Source: Burkholderia sp. WAC0059
GTDB taxonomy: Bacteria; Pseudomonadota; Gammaproteobacteria; Burkholderiales; Burkholderiaceae
Reading direction: 5' to 3'
Length of the DNA stretch: 64,000 nt
Assembly (NCBI RefSeq): GCF_002870125.1
Contig: NZ_PNEO01000008.1
Coordinates: 1 to 64,000, forward strand
Shown here one piece after another: positions 1 through 9,886 of the stretch (positions within the stretch are counted from its first letter, which is position 1; every line of letters starts with the position of its first letter). The translations under genes were made by a program, and so were the position numbers. Below the pieces are notes generated by a model that saw only the letters and a list, made by a program, of their open reading frames with translations, did not search any database and was not told the origin of the DNA.

Positions 1-144
1 GTCAAACAACTGATCAAGCGTATCGATCAATTCGTTTCTCACTACAACGAAAACTGCAAGCCATTCGTCTGGACCGCATCCGCCGACTCCATCCTTGAAA
101 AGCTACACAGGCTTTGTTCGCGAATCAGCGGAACGGGACACTAG
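1..144 (+). CDS. IS630-family transposase, C-terminal end (cut by window edge)
   Basis: The first 47 codons of the window are open in frame 1 and end in TAG at 142-144. The peptide (HYNENCKPFVWTASADSILE and onward) is the usual C-terminus of IS630/Tc1-type DDE transposases, where a short HYN...PF.WT segment follows the last catalytic residue. Only the tail is visible, so whether the element is intact cannot be judged. Confidence 0.75.
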   Translation, partial: VKQLIKRIDQFVSHYNENCKPFVWTASADSILEKLHRLCSRISGTGH

Positions 145-588
145 CGGCATCGTTGGACTCACGCCATGCTGGAGGGCATGAATGCGCTCCAGCATGGCGG
201 CAGTATGTCTGGTGATATTTCATTCGCTGTAGTCACTATCCCTTCCTGTCGGTATCCGCCGAGCCGTTGCAACCGGCTCGGATTAAGTGGTGGGTCTGTC
301 GAGTGAAATCGATGACACGCTGATATGTCTCGCTCTGGGGAAACAGAAGCCGAGGTGACGCAAGTCCATTACGGCGCAGGCGCGAGCGCCGACGTTCACA
401 GGTGAGAAATCGCGGGAGAGCAGGTATCATGGTCCCGTCATGGCATCCCGCCTCGATGCGCCGCCTCGATGCGCGCCGCGGACCAAGCGCCGGTTAACGG
501 CGTCAGCGAAATCCGCCGGCGCTCATGCGAAATGTTCGATTTGTTGAACAGGCGAAGGCTATCGCGCTGTTCGCCTGTGTACGCAAAT
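145..588. other. Non-coding stretch with two hairpins
   Basis: No convincing gene lies here. A perfect 13-bp inverted repeat (CGCCATGCTGGAG at 162-174 and its complement at 187-199, 12-nt loop) and a smaller 8-bp stem (259-266 with 274-281) follow the IS630 tail. Neither has a clear T-run. The LysR reading frame stays open upstream to 469, but that extension has no homology to LysR proteins and is better treated as leader. Confidence 0.4.
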
Positions 589-1539
589 ATGGAACTGTCT
601 TATCTGAGAGCGCTCCTCGCGGTTATCGAAACGGGTACCCTGAGCAAGGCAGCAGACCGGCTGGGGCTCACCCAGCCTGCCGTGAGCCGGCAGATCCGGC
701 TGCTGGAAGAACAACTCGGGGTCGTCCTGTTCGCCCGTCACGGCAGGGGCATGACGCCAAATGACATTGCGCGGCGTATTGCGTCGCGAGCCGCTGCCGG
801 CTTCCGGGAGTTGGATGCCATTGCAAGGGACGTGTCTGAGACTCGTCAGGATCCGGGCGGGACCGTGATTCTGGGCCTGACGCCGTTGGTGGCGGACATG
901 GCAATTGTCCCACTCATTAACCTGATTTCAAGGAAATTTCCTAATATTCGGCTGAAGTTTGCAATTGGCTTTAGCGGATATCTGCTGGACTGGCTACATC
1001 GTGAGGAAGTCGAAGTGGCGCTGCTTTTCGATCCGATTCATCACCATAGCCTCAGCGTCCAGCCGTTGCTCAAGGATGAACTCGTTCTGGTTGGCGCGGG
1101 GTATAGGCGATTTTCTATGGAAATACCGTTTGAATTCGCCAGACTGGCAGGTGAGCGCCTGGTTTTGCCGAGTCTTCGTCACGGAATCCGCATGATGGTC
1201 GACCGGCAGGCTGATGCTCGGGGGGCGGTGCTTGATGTCGCGATCGAGGCGGATTCTTTCCCGGTCTTGCGCGATCTCGTGATTGCGGGACATGGTTCGA
1301 CTATCCTGCCGTTGAACAGTGTGCGGTCGGAAATAGAAGCGGGGAAGGTTTCGGTGACTCGCCTGGTTCCGGACATGTTTCGGAAGCTGGCGCTGGCAAG
1401 ATCGACGACCACTCATCAGTCGACGGCTTCGAAGGCGGTATGCGTCGCTTTGGCGGAGTTTCTGATCGGGGAGGTGGAAAGTGGGCGGCTTGCGGCGGAC
1501 ATCCTCGTCAACCCGAAACATTTTGACGGGCGAGTCTGA
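589..1539 (+). CDS. LysR-family transcriptional regulator
   Basis: A 316-residue LysR-type regulator. The start was set at ATG 589 because the family N-terminus (MELSYLRALLAVIETGTLSK) begins there; the 40 codons upstream show no family likeness. A winged helix-turn-helix occupies about residues 2-60 (AADRLGLTQPAVSRQIRLLE), followed by a substrate-binding domain starting near residue 90. It is convergent with the next LysR gene, 48 bp away, and there is no divergent partner in the window, so its target is unclear; the itaconate-like operon across the next regulator is one candidate. Confidence 0.9.
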   Translation: MELSYLRALLAVIETGTLSKAADRLGLTQPAVSRQIRLLEEQLGVVLFARHGRGMTPNDIARRIASRAAAGFRELDAIARDVSETRQDPGGTVILGLTPLVADMAIVPLINLISRKFPNIRLKFAIGFSGYLLDWLHREEVEVALLFDPIHHHSLSVQPLLKDELVLVGAGYRRFSMEIPFEFARLAGERLVLPSLRHGIRMMVDRQADARGAVLDVAIEADSFPVLRDLVIAGHGSTILPLNSVRSEIEAGKVSVTRLVPDMFRKLALARSTTTHQSTASKAVCVALAEFLIGEVESGRLAADILVNPKHFDGRV

Positions 1540-1587
1540 GTCTCGACCGTACCGATTGGTGCCTTGCCGTGGTGCATTGAGGATCGA

Positions 1588-2538
1588 TCATGTCGCTGCG
1601 GCCGCCGACGCACGCAGCGTAATCCCTGTCCATGCGCCGCTTGCGCTGAGTTCCCTAATCAACTCGCAGATCGCCTTGCGTACCGCGAGCGTAGCTGAAC
1701 TGACGGGCAGGGCGTTTGGCCAGCATAGGCTCGCAGGGCGGTTAATGGTGGGGCCGACAATCCGGCGCGTCTTTGGTCGATTTGTGACTTCCCGCGACGC
1801 CAAGGACGACGGCGGGAGAATTGTGCATGCTGCTCCCGACTGGGCGATAGACAGCAGCATGGGCAACGAATCGATATCGGCAACGATATGCAACGGCACC
1901 TGTTCTCGGGCGAAGCTGCGTTCCAGCAGCAGGCGCAATCCATTCGATACACCAGGCGCCACCATCGGAACGCCTGCCAGGGCCGCAAATTCACAGGTGC
2001 GAGCACGGGCGGACACGCCGGTGCCCGGGTCTCCCATCAGATACAGTTCTTCGTCGAACAGGGGCATTGCAGAAATGCCAGGCGTATTCGAATCGCGGAA
2101 CAGGATTGCCAGATCGAGGCGACCGTTGGCAAGCAACTCGTTGAGATAGCCACTCATGCTTTCGAAGAACTGCAGCCGGATGCCGGGGTAGCTTGCTCTT
2201 ATTCGCTCGAACAGTGGCATGGCGAGAATTGACGTCATTGTCGTCGGCAGACCTACTGCCACGGTTCCGGATTCCGCTCCCACACCTTCGCAAACCTCTT
2301 GTCGCAGCTGTTCCATCTGGTGCAGGACCTGCCGCGCGTGACGATACATCGCTTGCCCAGCTGCTGTCGGTTTGACGCCCTGCGAGCTTCTTACGAGCAG
2401 GGCCACACCCAGATCACCTTCGAGTTTTGAAATCTGCTGGCTCAGGGACGGCTGGGCTACATACAATTTTTCGGCTGCCTTTCCGAGACTGCCGTAATCG
2501 ACGATATTGACGAAATAGCGAAGCTGCCGAATGTCCAT
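1588..2538 (-). CDS. LysR-family regulator of the adjacent CoA-ester operon
   Basis: A full-length 316-residue LysR regulator of the Nac/CynR-like type (MDIRQLRYFVNIVDYGSLGK, HTH about residues 1-60). It is divergent from the MaoC / acyl-CoA dehydrogenase / CoA-transferase operon, with 148 bp between start codons, the arrangement typical of a LysR gene controlling its neighbour. The C-terminus (PTINRPASL...AVRKAICELIREL) is closely matched by a relic at 9887-10045, showing that a related regulator once lay downstream as well. Confidence 0.9.
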   Translation of the reverse strand: MDIRQLRYFVNIVDYGSLGKAAEKLYVAQPSLSQQISKLEGDLGVALLVRSSQGVKPTAAGQAMYRHARQVLHQMEQLRQEVCEGVGAESGTVAVGLPTTMTSILAMPLFERIRASYPGIRLQFFESMSGYLNELLANGRLDLAILFRDSNTPGISAMPLFDEELYLMGDPGTGVSARARTCEFAALAGVPMVAPGVSNGLRLLLERSFAREQVPLHIVADIDSLPMLLSIAQSGAACTILPPSSLASREVTNRPKTRRIVGPTINRPASLCWPNALPVSSATLAVRKAICELIRELSASGAWTGITLRASAAAAT

Positions 2539-2585
2539 GATGCTGTCGGTCCGGGGTTGGTGAGACGGCTATAGGATATCTCTAT

Positions 2586-2615
2586 GACGGGCAAATTCAA
2601 TTGGTATTTCCCGTC
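2586..2615. promoter_or_regulatory. Candidate LysR operator (imperfect dyad)
   Basis: Between the divergent LysR and MaoC-type starts there is an imperfect dyad, GACGGGCAAAT at 2586-2596 against ATTTCCCGTC at 2606-2615, with an AT-rich centre. Position and form suit a LysR activation site, but binding is inferred only. Confidence 0.35.
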
Positions 2616-2686
2616 TGCCGCCTGTTCAAATAGAGTCGCTGCATTCCTATTCGAATTCACTGGTTGCCCCAGTCTAGGAGACAGCG

Positions 2687-3532
2687 ATGAGTTCCGCACC
2701 GACCGATCAACCACGTCAGCTGATCCAGACCGTCACCGATGTCATTGCCGCTGCGCCAGCGGTGGCACTTGCAGCAATGCTTGATCGCAGCGATACGCTG
2801 CGCATTGGCGACGCGCTTCCCCCGATCTGGCATTGGCTATACTTCTGGTCGGTCGCTCCCCAAGCGGAACTTGGTGCCGATGGTCATCCGAAAAGAGGAG
2901 ACTTCCTGCCCGATCTCGGCTTGCCGCGCCGCATGGCGGCAGGTGGTCGGCTGTCCTTCAACGCGCCGTTGCTTATCGGGAGGACGGCCAGTCGTGTCTC
3001 GCAGGTATTGTCCGTCGAACGCAAGTCGGGTCGCAGCGGCCGGCTCGCTTTCGTGACGGTCGAGCATCGGATCGAGACCGCGGGCGTGGTGGTAATTCGG
3101 GAAGAGCAGGACATCGTCTATCGAGAGCCCGCCCAGCCAAGCTCGCCGCAACCTGTTCCCGCGCGCGCGCCGGAAGGTGCTCAATGGCGACGCGAAATCA
3201 CGCCTGATGAAGTTCTGTTGTTTCGCTACTCGGCGTTGACCTTTAACGGGCATCGCATCCATTACGATCGCAGCTATGCCCGCGATGTAGAAGGCTATCC
3301 CGACCTGGTCGTGCACGGCCCGCTGATCTCCACCTTGCTGGTGGATCTGATTCCGCGCTTTCTGCCGTCCGCCGTCGTCCGCGAATATGCGTACAAGGCA
3401 ATACGCCCAACCTTCCTCGGTCGTCCGTTCATTGTCTCAGGGCGGCTCGCAGAAGACGGTCGCTTTGTCGATCTGTGGGCTAGCGATCATGAGGGATGGC
3501 TCACGATGTCGGCTCGCGCGACGCTCGCGTGA
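2687..3532 (+). CDS. MaoC-type hydratase (itaconyl-CoA / mesaconyl-C4-CoA hydratase-like)
   Basis: A 281-residue protein with two hot-dog halves: a FAS1-like dehydratase N-terminal half (residues about 20-145, with PPIWHWLYF) and a C-terminal MaoC hydratase half carrying the motif NGHRIHYD (187-194) and HG at 210-211. This build is known from mesaconyl-C4-CoA hydratases and from the itaconyl-CoA hydratase (Ich) of Pseudomonas aeruginosa. ATG 2687 has a GGAGA Shine-Dalgarno just upstream. It is first in an operon with an acyl-CoA dehydrogenase and a CoA-transferase, so it probably hydrates a branched C5-type acyl-CoA in the cytoplasm. The exact substrate is inferred. Confidence 0.8.
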   Translation: MSSAPTDQPRQLIQTVTDVIAAAPAVALAAMLDRSDTLRIGDALPPIWHWLYFWSVAPQAELGADGHPKRGDFLPDLGLPRRMAAGGRLSFNAPLLIGRTASRVSQVLSVERKSGRSGRLAFVTVEHRIETAGVVVIREEQDIVYREPAQPSSPQPVPARAPEGAQWRREITPDEVLLFRYSALTFNGHRIHYDRSYARDVEGYPDLVVHGPLISTLLVDLIPRFLPSAVVREYAYKAIRPTFLGRPFIVSGRLAEDGRFVDLWASDHEGWLTMSARATLA

Positions 3533-3586
3533 GCCACGCAAGTGGCCTTTCCAAGTCCTAATTCTTTCCAGACCGGAATTGATTCG

Positions 3587-4759
3587 ATGAATACCGTAGC
3601 GAACGAAGCCGCCGATCCGTATCAGGATATCCGCGAAGCGGTGCGAGACCTCTGCAGTCAGTTTTCCGCCGAATATTTCCGCAAGGTCGACGAGGAGCGC
3701 GGCTATCCCGAAGCATTTGTCGATGCGCTGACCAAAGCGGGCTGGCTTGCCGCGCTGATTCCGCAAGAGTACGGTGGCTCGGGGCTTGGGCTCACTGAAG
3801 CGTCGGTGATCATGGAGGAGATCAATCGCAGTGGCGGCAACTCGGGGGCTTGCCATGGCCAGATGTACAACATGGGCACACTGCTGCGTCACGGCTCGCA
3901 GGAACAGAAGACGCGCTATTTGCCGAAAATTGCGTCGGGCGAACTCCGTCTTCAGTCGATGGGGGTGACGGAACCGACGACGGGTACGGACACCACGAAA
4001 ATCAAGACAACGGCTGAACGTAAAGGCGATCGCTACGTGGTGAACGGCCAGAAGGTGTGGATCTCGCGCGTGCAGCACTCTGATCTTATGATCCTGCTCG
4101 CCCGCACCACGCCGCTTGCTGACGTGAAGAAGAAAAGCGAAGGCATGTCGATCTTTATCGTTGATCTTCATGAGGCGATTGGCAATGGCATGATCGTGCG
4201 TCCGATTCCGAACATGGTCAATCACGAGACCAACGAACTCTTCTTTGACAACCTCGAAATTCCGGTAGAAAACCTGATCGGCGAAGAAGGTAAGGGATTC
4301 AAGTACATCCTCGATGGCCTCAATGCCGAGCGTACGTTGATCGCTGCCGAATGCATCGGCGATGGGTACTGGTTTATCGAAAAGGTTGCGCAGTATGTGA
4401 AGGATCGCGTCGTTTTCGGTCGACCGATAGGCCAGAATCAGGGGGTGCAGTTCCCGATCGCGGGCGCGTATATCAACATCGAGGCAGCCAGTCTTATGCG
4501 CTTTGAGGCGGCCCGCCGGTTTGACGCACACCAGCCGTGCGGTGCACAGGCGAACATGGCGAAGCTGCTTGCGGCCGATGCGTCGTGGGAAGCCGCGAAT
4601 GCATGCCTGCAGTTTCACGGTGGCTTCGGCTTTGCCTGCGAGTATGACGTCGAGAGAAAGTTTCGGGAGACACGCCTTTATCAGGTTGCCCCCATTTCGA
4701 CGAATCTGATCCTGTCGTACGTGGCCGAGCACATCCTCGGCCTGCCACGTTCGTTCTGA
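3587..4759 (+). CDS. Acyl-CoA dehydrogenase
   Basis: About 390 residues with the three acyl-CoA dehydrogenase domains: N-terminal helices (to about 115), a beta-barrel with MGVTEPTTGTDTTKIKT, and a C-terminal helical domain with FHGGFGFACEYDVERKFRETR. ATG 3587 (MNTVANEAADPYQD) is chosen over the in-frame ATG 3542 because it leaves normal spacing after the hydratase gene. The usual YEGT catalytic segment reads LYQVAPIST, so the standard C-terminal Glu base is missing; a Glu in GLNAERTLIAAE lies where isovaleryl-CoA dehydrogenase has its base. An FAD enzyme oxidising a short or branched acyl-CoA is likely. The P. aeruginosa itaconate locus also contains such a gene. Confidence 0.85.
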   Translation: MNTVANEAADPYQDIREAVRDLCSQFSAEYFRKVDEERGYPEAFVDALTKAGWLAALIPQEYGGSGLGLTEASVIMEEINRSGGNSGACHGQMYNMGTLLRHGSQEQKTRYLPKIASGELRLQSMGVTEPTTGTDTTKIKTTAERKGDRYVVNGQKVWISRVQHSDLMILLARTTPLADVKKKSEGMSIFIVDLHEAIGNGMIVRPIPNMVNHETNELFFDNLEIPVENLIGEEGKGFKYILDGLNAERTLIAAECIGDGYWFIEKVAQYVKDRVVFGRPIGQNQGVQFPIAGAYINIEAASLMRFEAARRFDAHQPCGAQANMAKLLAADASWEAANACLQFHGGFGFACEYDVERKFRETRLYQVAPISTNLILSYVAEHILGLPRSF

Positions 4760-4773
4760 GAGGAGAGTCGATC

Positions 4774-5952
4774 ATGCGCCCGCTTGACGGAATCAAAGTC
4801 GTCACGTTTGAACACGCAATCGCTGCCCCTTTTTGCACGCGCCAGCTTGCCGATCTGGGCGCACGGGTCATCAAGGTGGAGCGGCCGGGCACCGGCGACT
4901 TCGCGCGCAACTATGACGAACGCGTCTCGGGGCTCGCTTCCCACTTTGTCTGGACTAATCGCTCCAAGGAAAGCATCACACTCGATGTCAAGCAGCCCGC
5001 TGCGCTTGAGATCGTGCACAGGCTGCTCGCCGATGCCGACGTATTCGTACAGAATCTCGCACCAGGCGCCACGCAGCGGCTCGGGCTCGACTATCAGACG
5101 TTGCACGGACGCCATCCGAAGCTGATTGTCTGTGACATATCCGGTTATGGTCTCGACGGTCCTTTCCGCGACAAGAAGGCTTACGACCTGTTGATCCAGA
5201 GCGAGTCCGGTTTTCTTTCTATCACGGGTTCCGAGAGTGAGCCGGCCAAGGCGGGCTGTTCTATCGCTGATATCGCGGCGGGGGTGTACGGCTACTCGAA
5301 CATTCTTGCGGCGCTTATCGAGCGAGGGCGTACCGGACTCGGCCGTCGCATCGACATCTCGATGCTGGAAAGCATGGTCGAGTGGATGAGCTATCCGCTG
5401 TACTATGCGATCGATGGGCAGGCGCCGCCAAAGCGTGCCGGCGCTGCACACGCGACGATCTATCCCTACGGACCGTTCAAGATTGGCGACGGAAAGACGG
5501 TGATGCTCGGCCTGCAGAACGAGCGTGAGTGGAAGATTTTCTGTGAAGCTGTGATTTGCCGGCCCGAATTGGCCGATGACGAGCGGTTCAATTCGAACAG
5601 CCGGCGAGTCGAGCACCGGGAGGAGCTTGCGCAACTGATTACCGGAACGTTTTCGTCTCTCACGACGGGTGACGTCATAGGCCGGATAGACGAGGCTGGC
5701 ATTGCGAACGCCCGTATGAATGACATGCAGGCGGTGTGGGCGCACGAACAACTTGCCGCTCGCAGCAGGTGGACCAGGGTGGCTACGTCGGCGGGTGAGA
5801 TTCCGGCGCTGTATCCTCCTGGACTCACACCCGAGGACAAGCCGCGTATGGATCCCGTGCCCGCGCTCGGCGAGCACACCGACTCGATCCTGTGCGAACT
5901 GGGCTATGACGACGGCCAGATTCGCGCGATGCGCGACGCTGGCGCGGTTTGA
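4774..5952 (+). CDS. CaiB/BaiF class III CoA-transferase
   Basis: A 392-residue family III CoA-transferase. Seen: the N-terminal MRPLDGIKVVTFEHAIAAPF, GARVIKVERPG (31-40), the D-V-F-V-Q-N-L-A-P-G segment (89-98) and AYDLLIQSESG, whose Asp138 is at the family's catalytic aspartate position. It begins 14 bp after the acyl-CoA dehydrogenase with an AGAGGAGAG ribosome site. By context it should activate an organic acid, for example itaconate, mesaconate or methylsuccinate, using a CoA donor such as succinyl-CoA. The acceptor acid is inferred from neighbours, not from residues. Confidence 0.85.
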   Translation: MRPLDGIKVVTFEHAIAAPFCTRQLADLGARVIKVERPGTGDFARNYDERVSGLASHFVWTNRSKESITLDVKQPAALEIVHRLLADADVFVQNLAPGATQRLGLDYQTLHGRHPKLIVCDISGYGLDGPFRDKKAYDLLIQSESGFLSITGSESEPAKAGCSIADIAAGVYGYSNILAALIERGRTGLGRRIDISMLESMVEWMSYPLYYAIDGQAPPKRAGAAHATIYPYGPFKIGDGKTVMLGLQNEREWKIFCEAVICRPELADDERFNSNSRRVEHREELAQLITGTFSSLTTGDVIGRIDEAGIANARMNDMQAVWAHEQLAARSRWTRVATSAGEIPALYPPGLTPEDKPRMDPVPALGEHTDSILCELGYDDGQIRAMRDAGAV

Positions 5953-6026
5953 ATGGCAGACTTCGCGGGGAAGCACCGGCCCAGCTTCCTTCTGCGAGGC
6001 ATGCCGTGGCCGCAGCAGGAGGTATA

Positions 6027-6710
6027 TTGTCAACCCGGAATCAGATTTATTTCAACGGCCCGGCAGGACCCGTCGAGATAATACGAGAGCTACCGGACGG
6101 CCGCGTACGAGGTGTGGCGATCGTGACGCACCCTCATCCGCTGCTCGGCGGCACGGCGGAGCATAAAGTCCCTTATACAATTGCTCAGGTCTGCCTCGCT
6201 CACGGTCTGGTAGCGTTACGTCCGAATTTCCGTGGTGTGGGGGGAACAGCGGGCCTGCATGATGGTGGGCGCGGAGAAGCTGACGACATTCAGGCGATAG
6301 CGCGGCAGGCGATGGCGGATTACGATGGCTTGCCATTGATTCTCGCGGGCTTTTCATTCGGAGCGTTCGTTCAGACGATGGTTGGCCGTCGCCTTCTGGA
6401 AGAAGGCGGGCAGCCAGTGCAGATGATTCTTGCAGGGTTGCCATATGGAAAAATACCGGCGGGCCGGCAATACGAGACACCGGGAGTTCCGGAGAGTGCA
6501 CTCGTAATCCACGGTGAGCGCGACGAGGTCGTGCCGCTTGCAAATGTCTTTGAATGGCTTCGGCCACAGGAGATACCTGTTGTCGTCGTTCCCGGTGCCG
6601 GCCATTTTTTTACCGGGAAGCTGCAACTTTTGCGAAACGTGCTGGATGATCATTTACGGGCGTGGTTCCCCCCGGGATATGGAGAATGCCGAGTTGGCGG
6701 CCGGACGTAG
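6027..6710 (+). CDS. Alpha/beta hydrolase
   Basis: A small alpha/beta hydrolase of about 227 residues (COG2945-like). The start is taken as TTG 6027, four bases after AGGAGG (6017-6022); this gives (M)[16 protein letters not shown], the normal N-terminus for this group. The longer frame from TTG 5949 lacks a ribosome site and overlaps the stop of the CoA-transferase. Features: oxyanion strand [11 protein letters not shown], nucleophile elbow GFSFG, acid region [10 protein letters not shown] and a late GAGHFF histidine. Its substrate is unknown; as the fourth gene of the operon it may hydrolyse an ester or thioester side product. Confidence 0.75.
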   Translation: MSTRNQIYFNGPAGPVEIIRELPDGRVRGVAIVTHPHPLLGGTAEHKVPYTIAQVCLAHGLVALRPNFRGVGGTAGLHDGGRGEADDIQAIARQAMADYDGLPLILAGFSFGAFVQTMVGRRLLEEGGQPVQMILAGLPYGKIPAGRQYETPGVPESALVIHGERDEVVPLANVFEWLRPQEIPVVVVPGAGHFFTGKLQLLRNVLDDHLRAWFPPGYGECRVGGRT

Positions 6711-6736
6711 CTGGCTTCATGCATTGGAGGTATCAC

Positions 6737-9589
6737 ATGATCGGCAGCCACGAAAGCGGATCCGGGCCATATCGGGAAAAAGCGTTCGACGACAAGGACC
6801 GTCCGCTCTTCGAGGACATCCGCTTCCTGGGCCGCCTGCTCGGCGACGTGGTGCGCGAGCAGGAAGGCGACGCGGTGTTCGAGGTCGTCGAGACGATCCG
6901 GCAGACTGCCGTGCGCTTTCGCCGCGAAGAGGACAACACCGCGGCGCTCGCGCTGGAGAAGCGGTTGCGCGCGCTGTCGCCGGACCAGACGGTGAGCGTC
7001 GTGCGCGCGTTCAGCTACTTCTCGCATCTGGCGAACATCGCCGAAGACCGCCACCGCAACCGCCGCCACCGGATTCACGATCTGGCGGGCTCGGCTCCGC
7101 AGCCGGGCACCATCGCGCATTCGCTCGAACGGCTCGTCGAAGCCGGCGCGGCCGCGACGCCGGTGCTCCAGCAGTTTTTCAACGACGCGCTGATCGTGCC
7201 GGTACTGACCGCGCACCCGACCGAGGTGCAGCGAAAGAGCATCCTGGACGCGCAGCACGACATCGCGCGGCTCCTTGCCGAGCGCGACCAGCCGCTCACG
7301 CAACGCGAACGCGAGCGCAACGAGGCGCTGCTGCGCGCGCGCGTCACGTCGCTGTGGCAGACGCGGATGCTGCGCGACGCGCGCCTCACCGTCGCCGACG
7401 AGATCGAGAACGCGCTGTCGTTCTACCACGCGACGTTCCTCACCGAGATTCCCGCGCTGTACGGCGAGATCGAGACCGCGCTGAAGGAGCACGGCCTTGC
7501 CGCGCGACTGCCGGCATTCCTGCAAATGGGCAGCTGGATCGGCGGCGACCGCGACGGCAATCCGAACGTGACCGCCGAAACGCTCGAGCACGCCAGCGAG
7601 CGTCAGGCGACGGTGATCTTCGAGCATTACCTCGAAGACGTGCACCGGCTCGGCGCCGAGCTGTCGGTATCGAACCTGCTGGCGGGCGCGAGCGACGAGC
7701 TGAAGGCGCTCGCGGCGGCGTCGCCGGACCCGTCGCCGCATCGCGTCGACGAGCCGTACCGCCGCGCGCTGATCGGCATGTATACGCGGCTCGCGGCGAG
7801 CGCGCGCGTGCGCCTCGGCGAAGGCGTCGTCCGCGTGCGCAGCGCCGGACGCGGCGCGCAGCCGGTGCGCGCGCAGCCCTATGCGGACGCGTCCGAATTC
7901 TCGCGCGACCTGCACGTGCTGATGGACTCGCTCGCCGCGCACTACGGCGCATCGCTCGCGATACCGCGTCTGGCGCCGCTGTTGCGCGCGGTCGACGTAT
8001 TCGGCTTCCATCTGGCGAGCATCGACCTGCGCCAGAGCTCGGACGTCCACGAGGCGGTGGTCGCCGAACTCTTCGCGCGCGCGGGCGTCGAGGCCGATTA
8101 CGCGGCGCTCTCCGAGGACGACAAGCTGATCGCGCTGCTCGCGCAGCTGGCCGAACCGCGCCTGTTGCGTTCCCCGTACCTCGACTACTCGGCGCTCGTG
8201 CAAAGCGAGCTCGGCGTGCTCGAAATGGCGCGCGCGACACGCGAGAAATTCGGCGACCGCTCGGTGCGCAACTACATCATCTCGCATACCGAAACAGTGT
8301 CCGACCTGCTCGAGGTCATGCTGCTGCAAAAGGAAACGGGCCTGCTCACGGGCCGCCTCGGCCACGCGGACGACCCGGCGAAGGCCGGCCTGATGGTGAT
8401 TCCGCTCTTCGAGACGATTCCCGACCTGCGCAACGCGCCGCACATCATGCGCGACCTGCTCGCGCTGCCCGGCATCGACTCATTGATCGAGCACCAGGGC
8501 AACGAGCAGGAAGTGATGCTCGGCTACTCGGACAGCAACAAGGACGGCGGCTTCCTCACGTCGAACTGGGAGCTGTACCGCGCCGAACTCGCGCTCGTGT
8601 CGCTCTTCAACGAGCGCGGCATCACGCTGCGGCTCTTTCACGGCCGCGGCGGCACGGTCGGCCGCGGCGGCGGCCCGACCTACCAGGCGATCCTGTCGCA
8701 GCCGCCCGGCACCGTCGACGGCCAGATCCGGCTCACCGAGCAGGGCGAGGTGATCGCGAGCAAGTTCGGCAACCCGGAGATCGGCCGCCGCAACCTCGAA
8801 ACCGTGATCGCGGCGACGCTCGAAGCGTCGTTGCTGCCGCACCGCAACGCGCCGGCGCAACTATCGGCATTCGAGGAGACGATGCAGCATCTGTCCGACA
8901 CGGCGCTCGCCGCGTACCGGTCGCTCGTCTACGAAACACCCGGTTTCACCGAGTACTTCTTCACGTCGACGCCGATCACCGAGATCGCCGAGCTCAACAT
9001 CGGCAGCCGGCCGGCGTCGCGCAAGCTGCATGACCCGAAGCACCGGAAGATCGAGGATCTGCGCGCGATTCCGTGGGGCTTCTCGTGGGGCCAGTGCCGG
9101 CTGCTGCTCACGGGCTGGTACGGTTTCGGCAGCGCGGTCACCGCGTATCTGGACGAAGCGGGCAGCGCGGCCGAGCGCGCGCGGCGCGTCACGCTGCTGA
9201 AGAAGATGCACAAGACCTGGCCGTTCTTCTCGAACCTGCTGTCGAACATGGACATGACGCTCGCGAAGACCGATCTCGCGGTCGCGTCGCGCTACGCGCA
9301 GCTCGTGTCGGACAAGAAGCTGCGCAAGCACGTGTTCGAGCGGATCGTCGCCGAGTGGGAGCGCACGACACGCGTGCTCGACGAGATCACCGGCCACGCG
9401 GGGCGCCTCGCGGACAACCCGCTGCTCGCGCGCTCGATCAAGAACCGCTTCCCGTACCTCGATCCGCTCAATCACCTGCAGGTCGAACTGATTCGCCGTT
9501 ACCGGTTGGGAGACGAAAGCGAGCGCGTGCGACGGGGAAATCATTTGACGATCAATGGCATATCTGCTGGCCTGAGAAATACCGGATGA
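6737..9589 (+). CDS. ppc: Phosphoenolpyruvate carboxylase
   Basis: A full-length 950-residue PEP carboxylase, which makes oxaloacetate from PEP and bicarbonate. ATG 6737 sits six bases after GGAGG; upstream in-frame codons lie inside the hydrolase tail. Conserved segments are present in order: [13 protein letters not shown] with the catalytic His, the [14 protein letters not shown] segment, [40 protein letters not shown], and the C-terminal GLRNTG. GC and third-position GC are far above those of both flanks, and the change begins about 20 codons in. Family likeness also starts only at [16 protein letters not shown], so the usual long Burkholderia N-terminal tail is absent. It follows the hydrolase by 26 bp, so co-transcription is possible. 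Probably an accessory ppc acquired or translocated here. Confidence 0.95.
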   Translation: MIGSHESGSGPYREKAFDDKDRPLFEDIRFLGRLLGDVVREQEGDAVFEVVETIRQTAVRFRREEDNTAALALEKRLRALSPDQTVSVVRAFSYFSHLANIAEDRHRNRRHRIHDLAGSAPQPGTIAHSLERLVEAGAAATPVLQQFFNDALIVPVLTAHPTEVQRKSILDAQHDIARLLAERDQPLTQRERERNEALLRARVTSLWQTRMLRDARLTVADEIENALSFYHATFLTEIPALYGEIETALKEHGLAARLPAFLQMGSWIGGDRDGNPNVTAETLEHASERQATVIFEHYLEDVHRLGAELSVSNLLAGASDELKALAAASPDPSPHRVDEPYRRALIGMYTRLAASARVRLGEGVVRVRSAGRGAQPVRAQPYADASEFSRDLHVLMDSLAAHYGASLAIPRLAPLLRAVDVFGFHLASIDLRQSSDVHEAVVAELFARAGVEADYAALSEDDKLIALLAQLAEPRLLRSPYLDYSALVQSELGVLEMARATREKFGDRSVRNYIISHTETVSDLLEVMLLQKETGLLTGRLGHADDPAKAGLMVIPLFETIPDLRNAPHIMRDLLALPGIDSLIEHQGNEQEVMLGYSDSNKDGGFLTSNWELYRAELALVSLFNERGITLRLFHGRGGTVGRGGGPTYQAILSQPPGTVDGQIRLTEQGEVIASKFGNPEIGRRNLETVIAATLEASLLPHRNAPAQLSAFEETMQHLSDTALAAYRSLVYETPGFTEYFFTSTPITEIAELNIGSRPASRKLHDPKHRKIEDLRAIPWGFSWGQCRLLLTGWYGFGSAVTAYLDEAGSAAERARRVTLLKKMHKTWPFFSNLLSNMDMTLAKTDLAVASRYAQLVSDKKLRKHVFERIVAEWERTTRVLDEITGHAGRLADNPLLARSIKNRFPYLDPLNHLQVELIRRYRLGDESERVRRGNHLTINGISAGLRNTG

Positions 9590-9886
9590 GCCTCGTTCCC
9601 ACATAGCACGGTGAGCGTTGGGGAAACTGACCGATGAACTGTGCGAAGGGGTATAAACGGACGTGCTGCCGTTTATCCTTCGATCTGTATCGCGGCGCCT
9701 TATGCCTGAAGCGAAGGATGGTCGCTTCAACGGTAAAATGATCGAAACCGTTTGGTATTAAAAATTCCTGAATAGGGAATAGAAAGGGCGTCGGTTGTTC
9801 CTGGATGTATGCGGTGGACTGTGCCGCGGAGAGGTAGAAGGCAATGCGCAAGAAGTCGGTGAGCGGTGACCTCGATCTTTTCGTGA

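Noticed and set aside
3437-6033. Two minus-strand frames of over 430 codons opposite the acyl-CoA dehydrogenase and CoA-transferase genes
   Set aside because: They are shadows of GC-rich genes; the plus-strand proteins carry all family signatures.
6514-9033. An 839-codon plus-strand frame and a 597-codon minus-strand frame (6650-8443) across ppc
   Set aside because: Both are Arg/Ala-rich shadows of the very GC-rich ppc reading frame and have no domain likeness.
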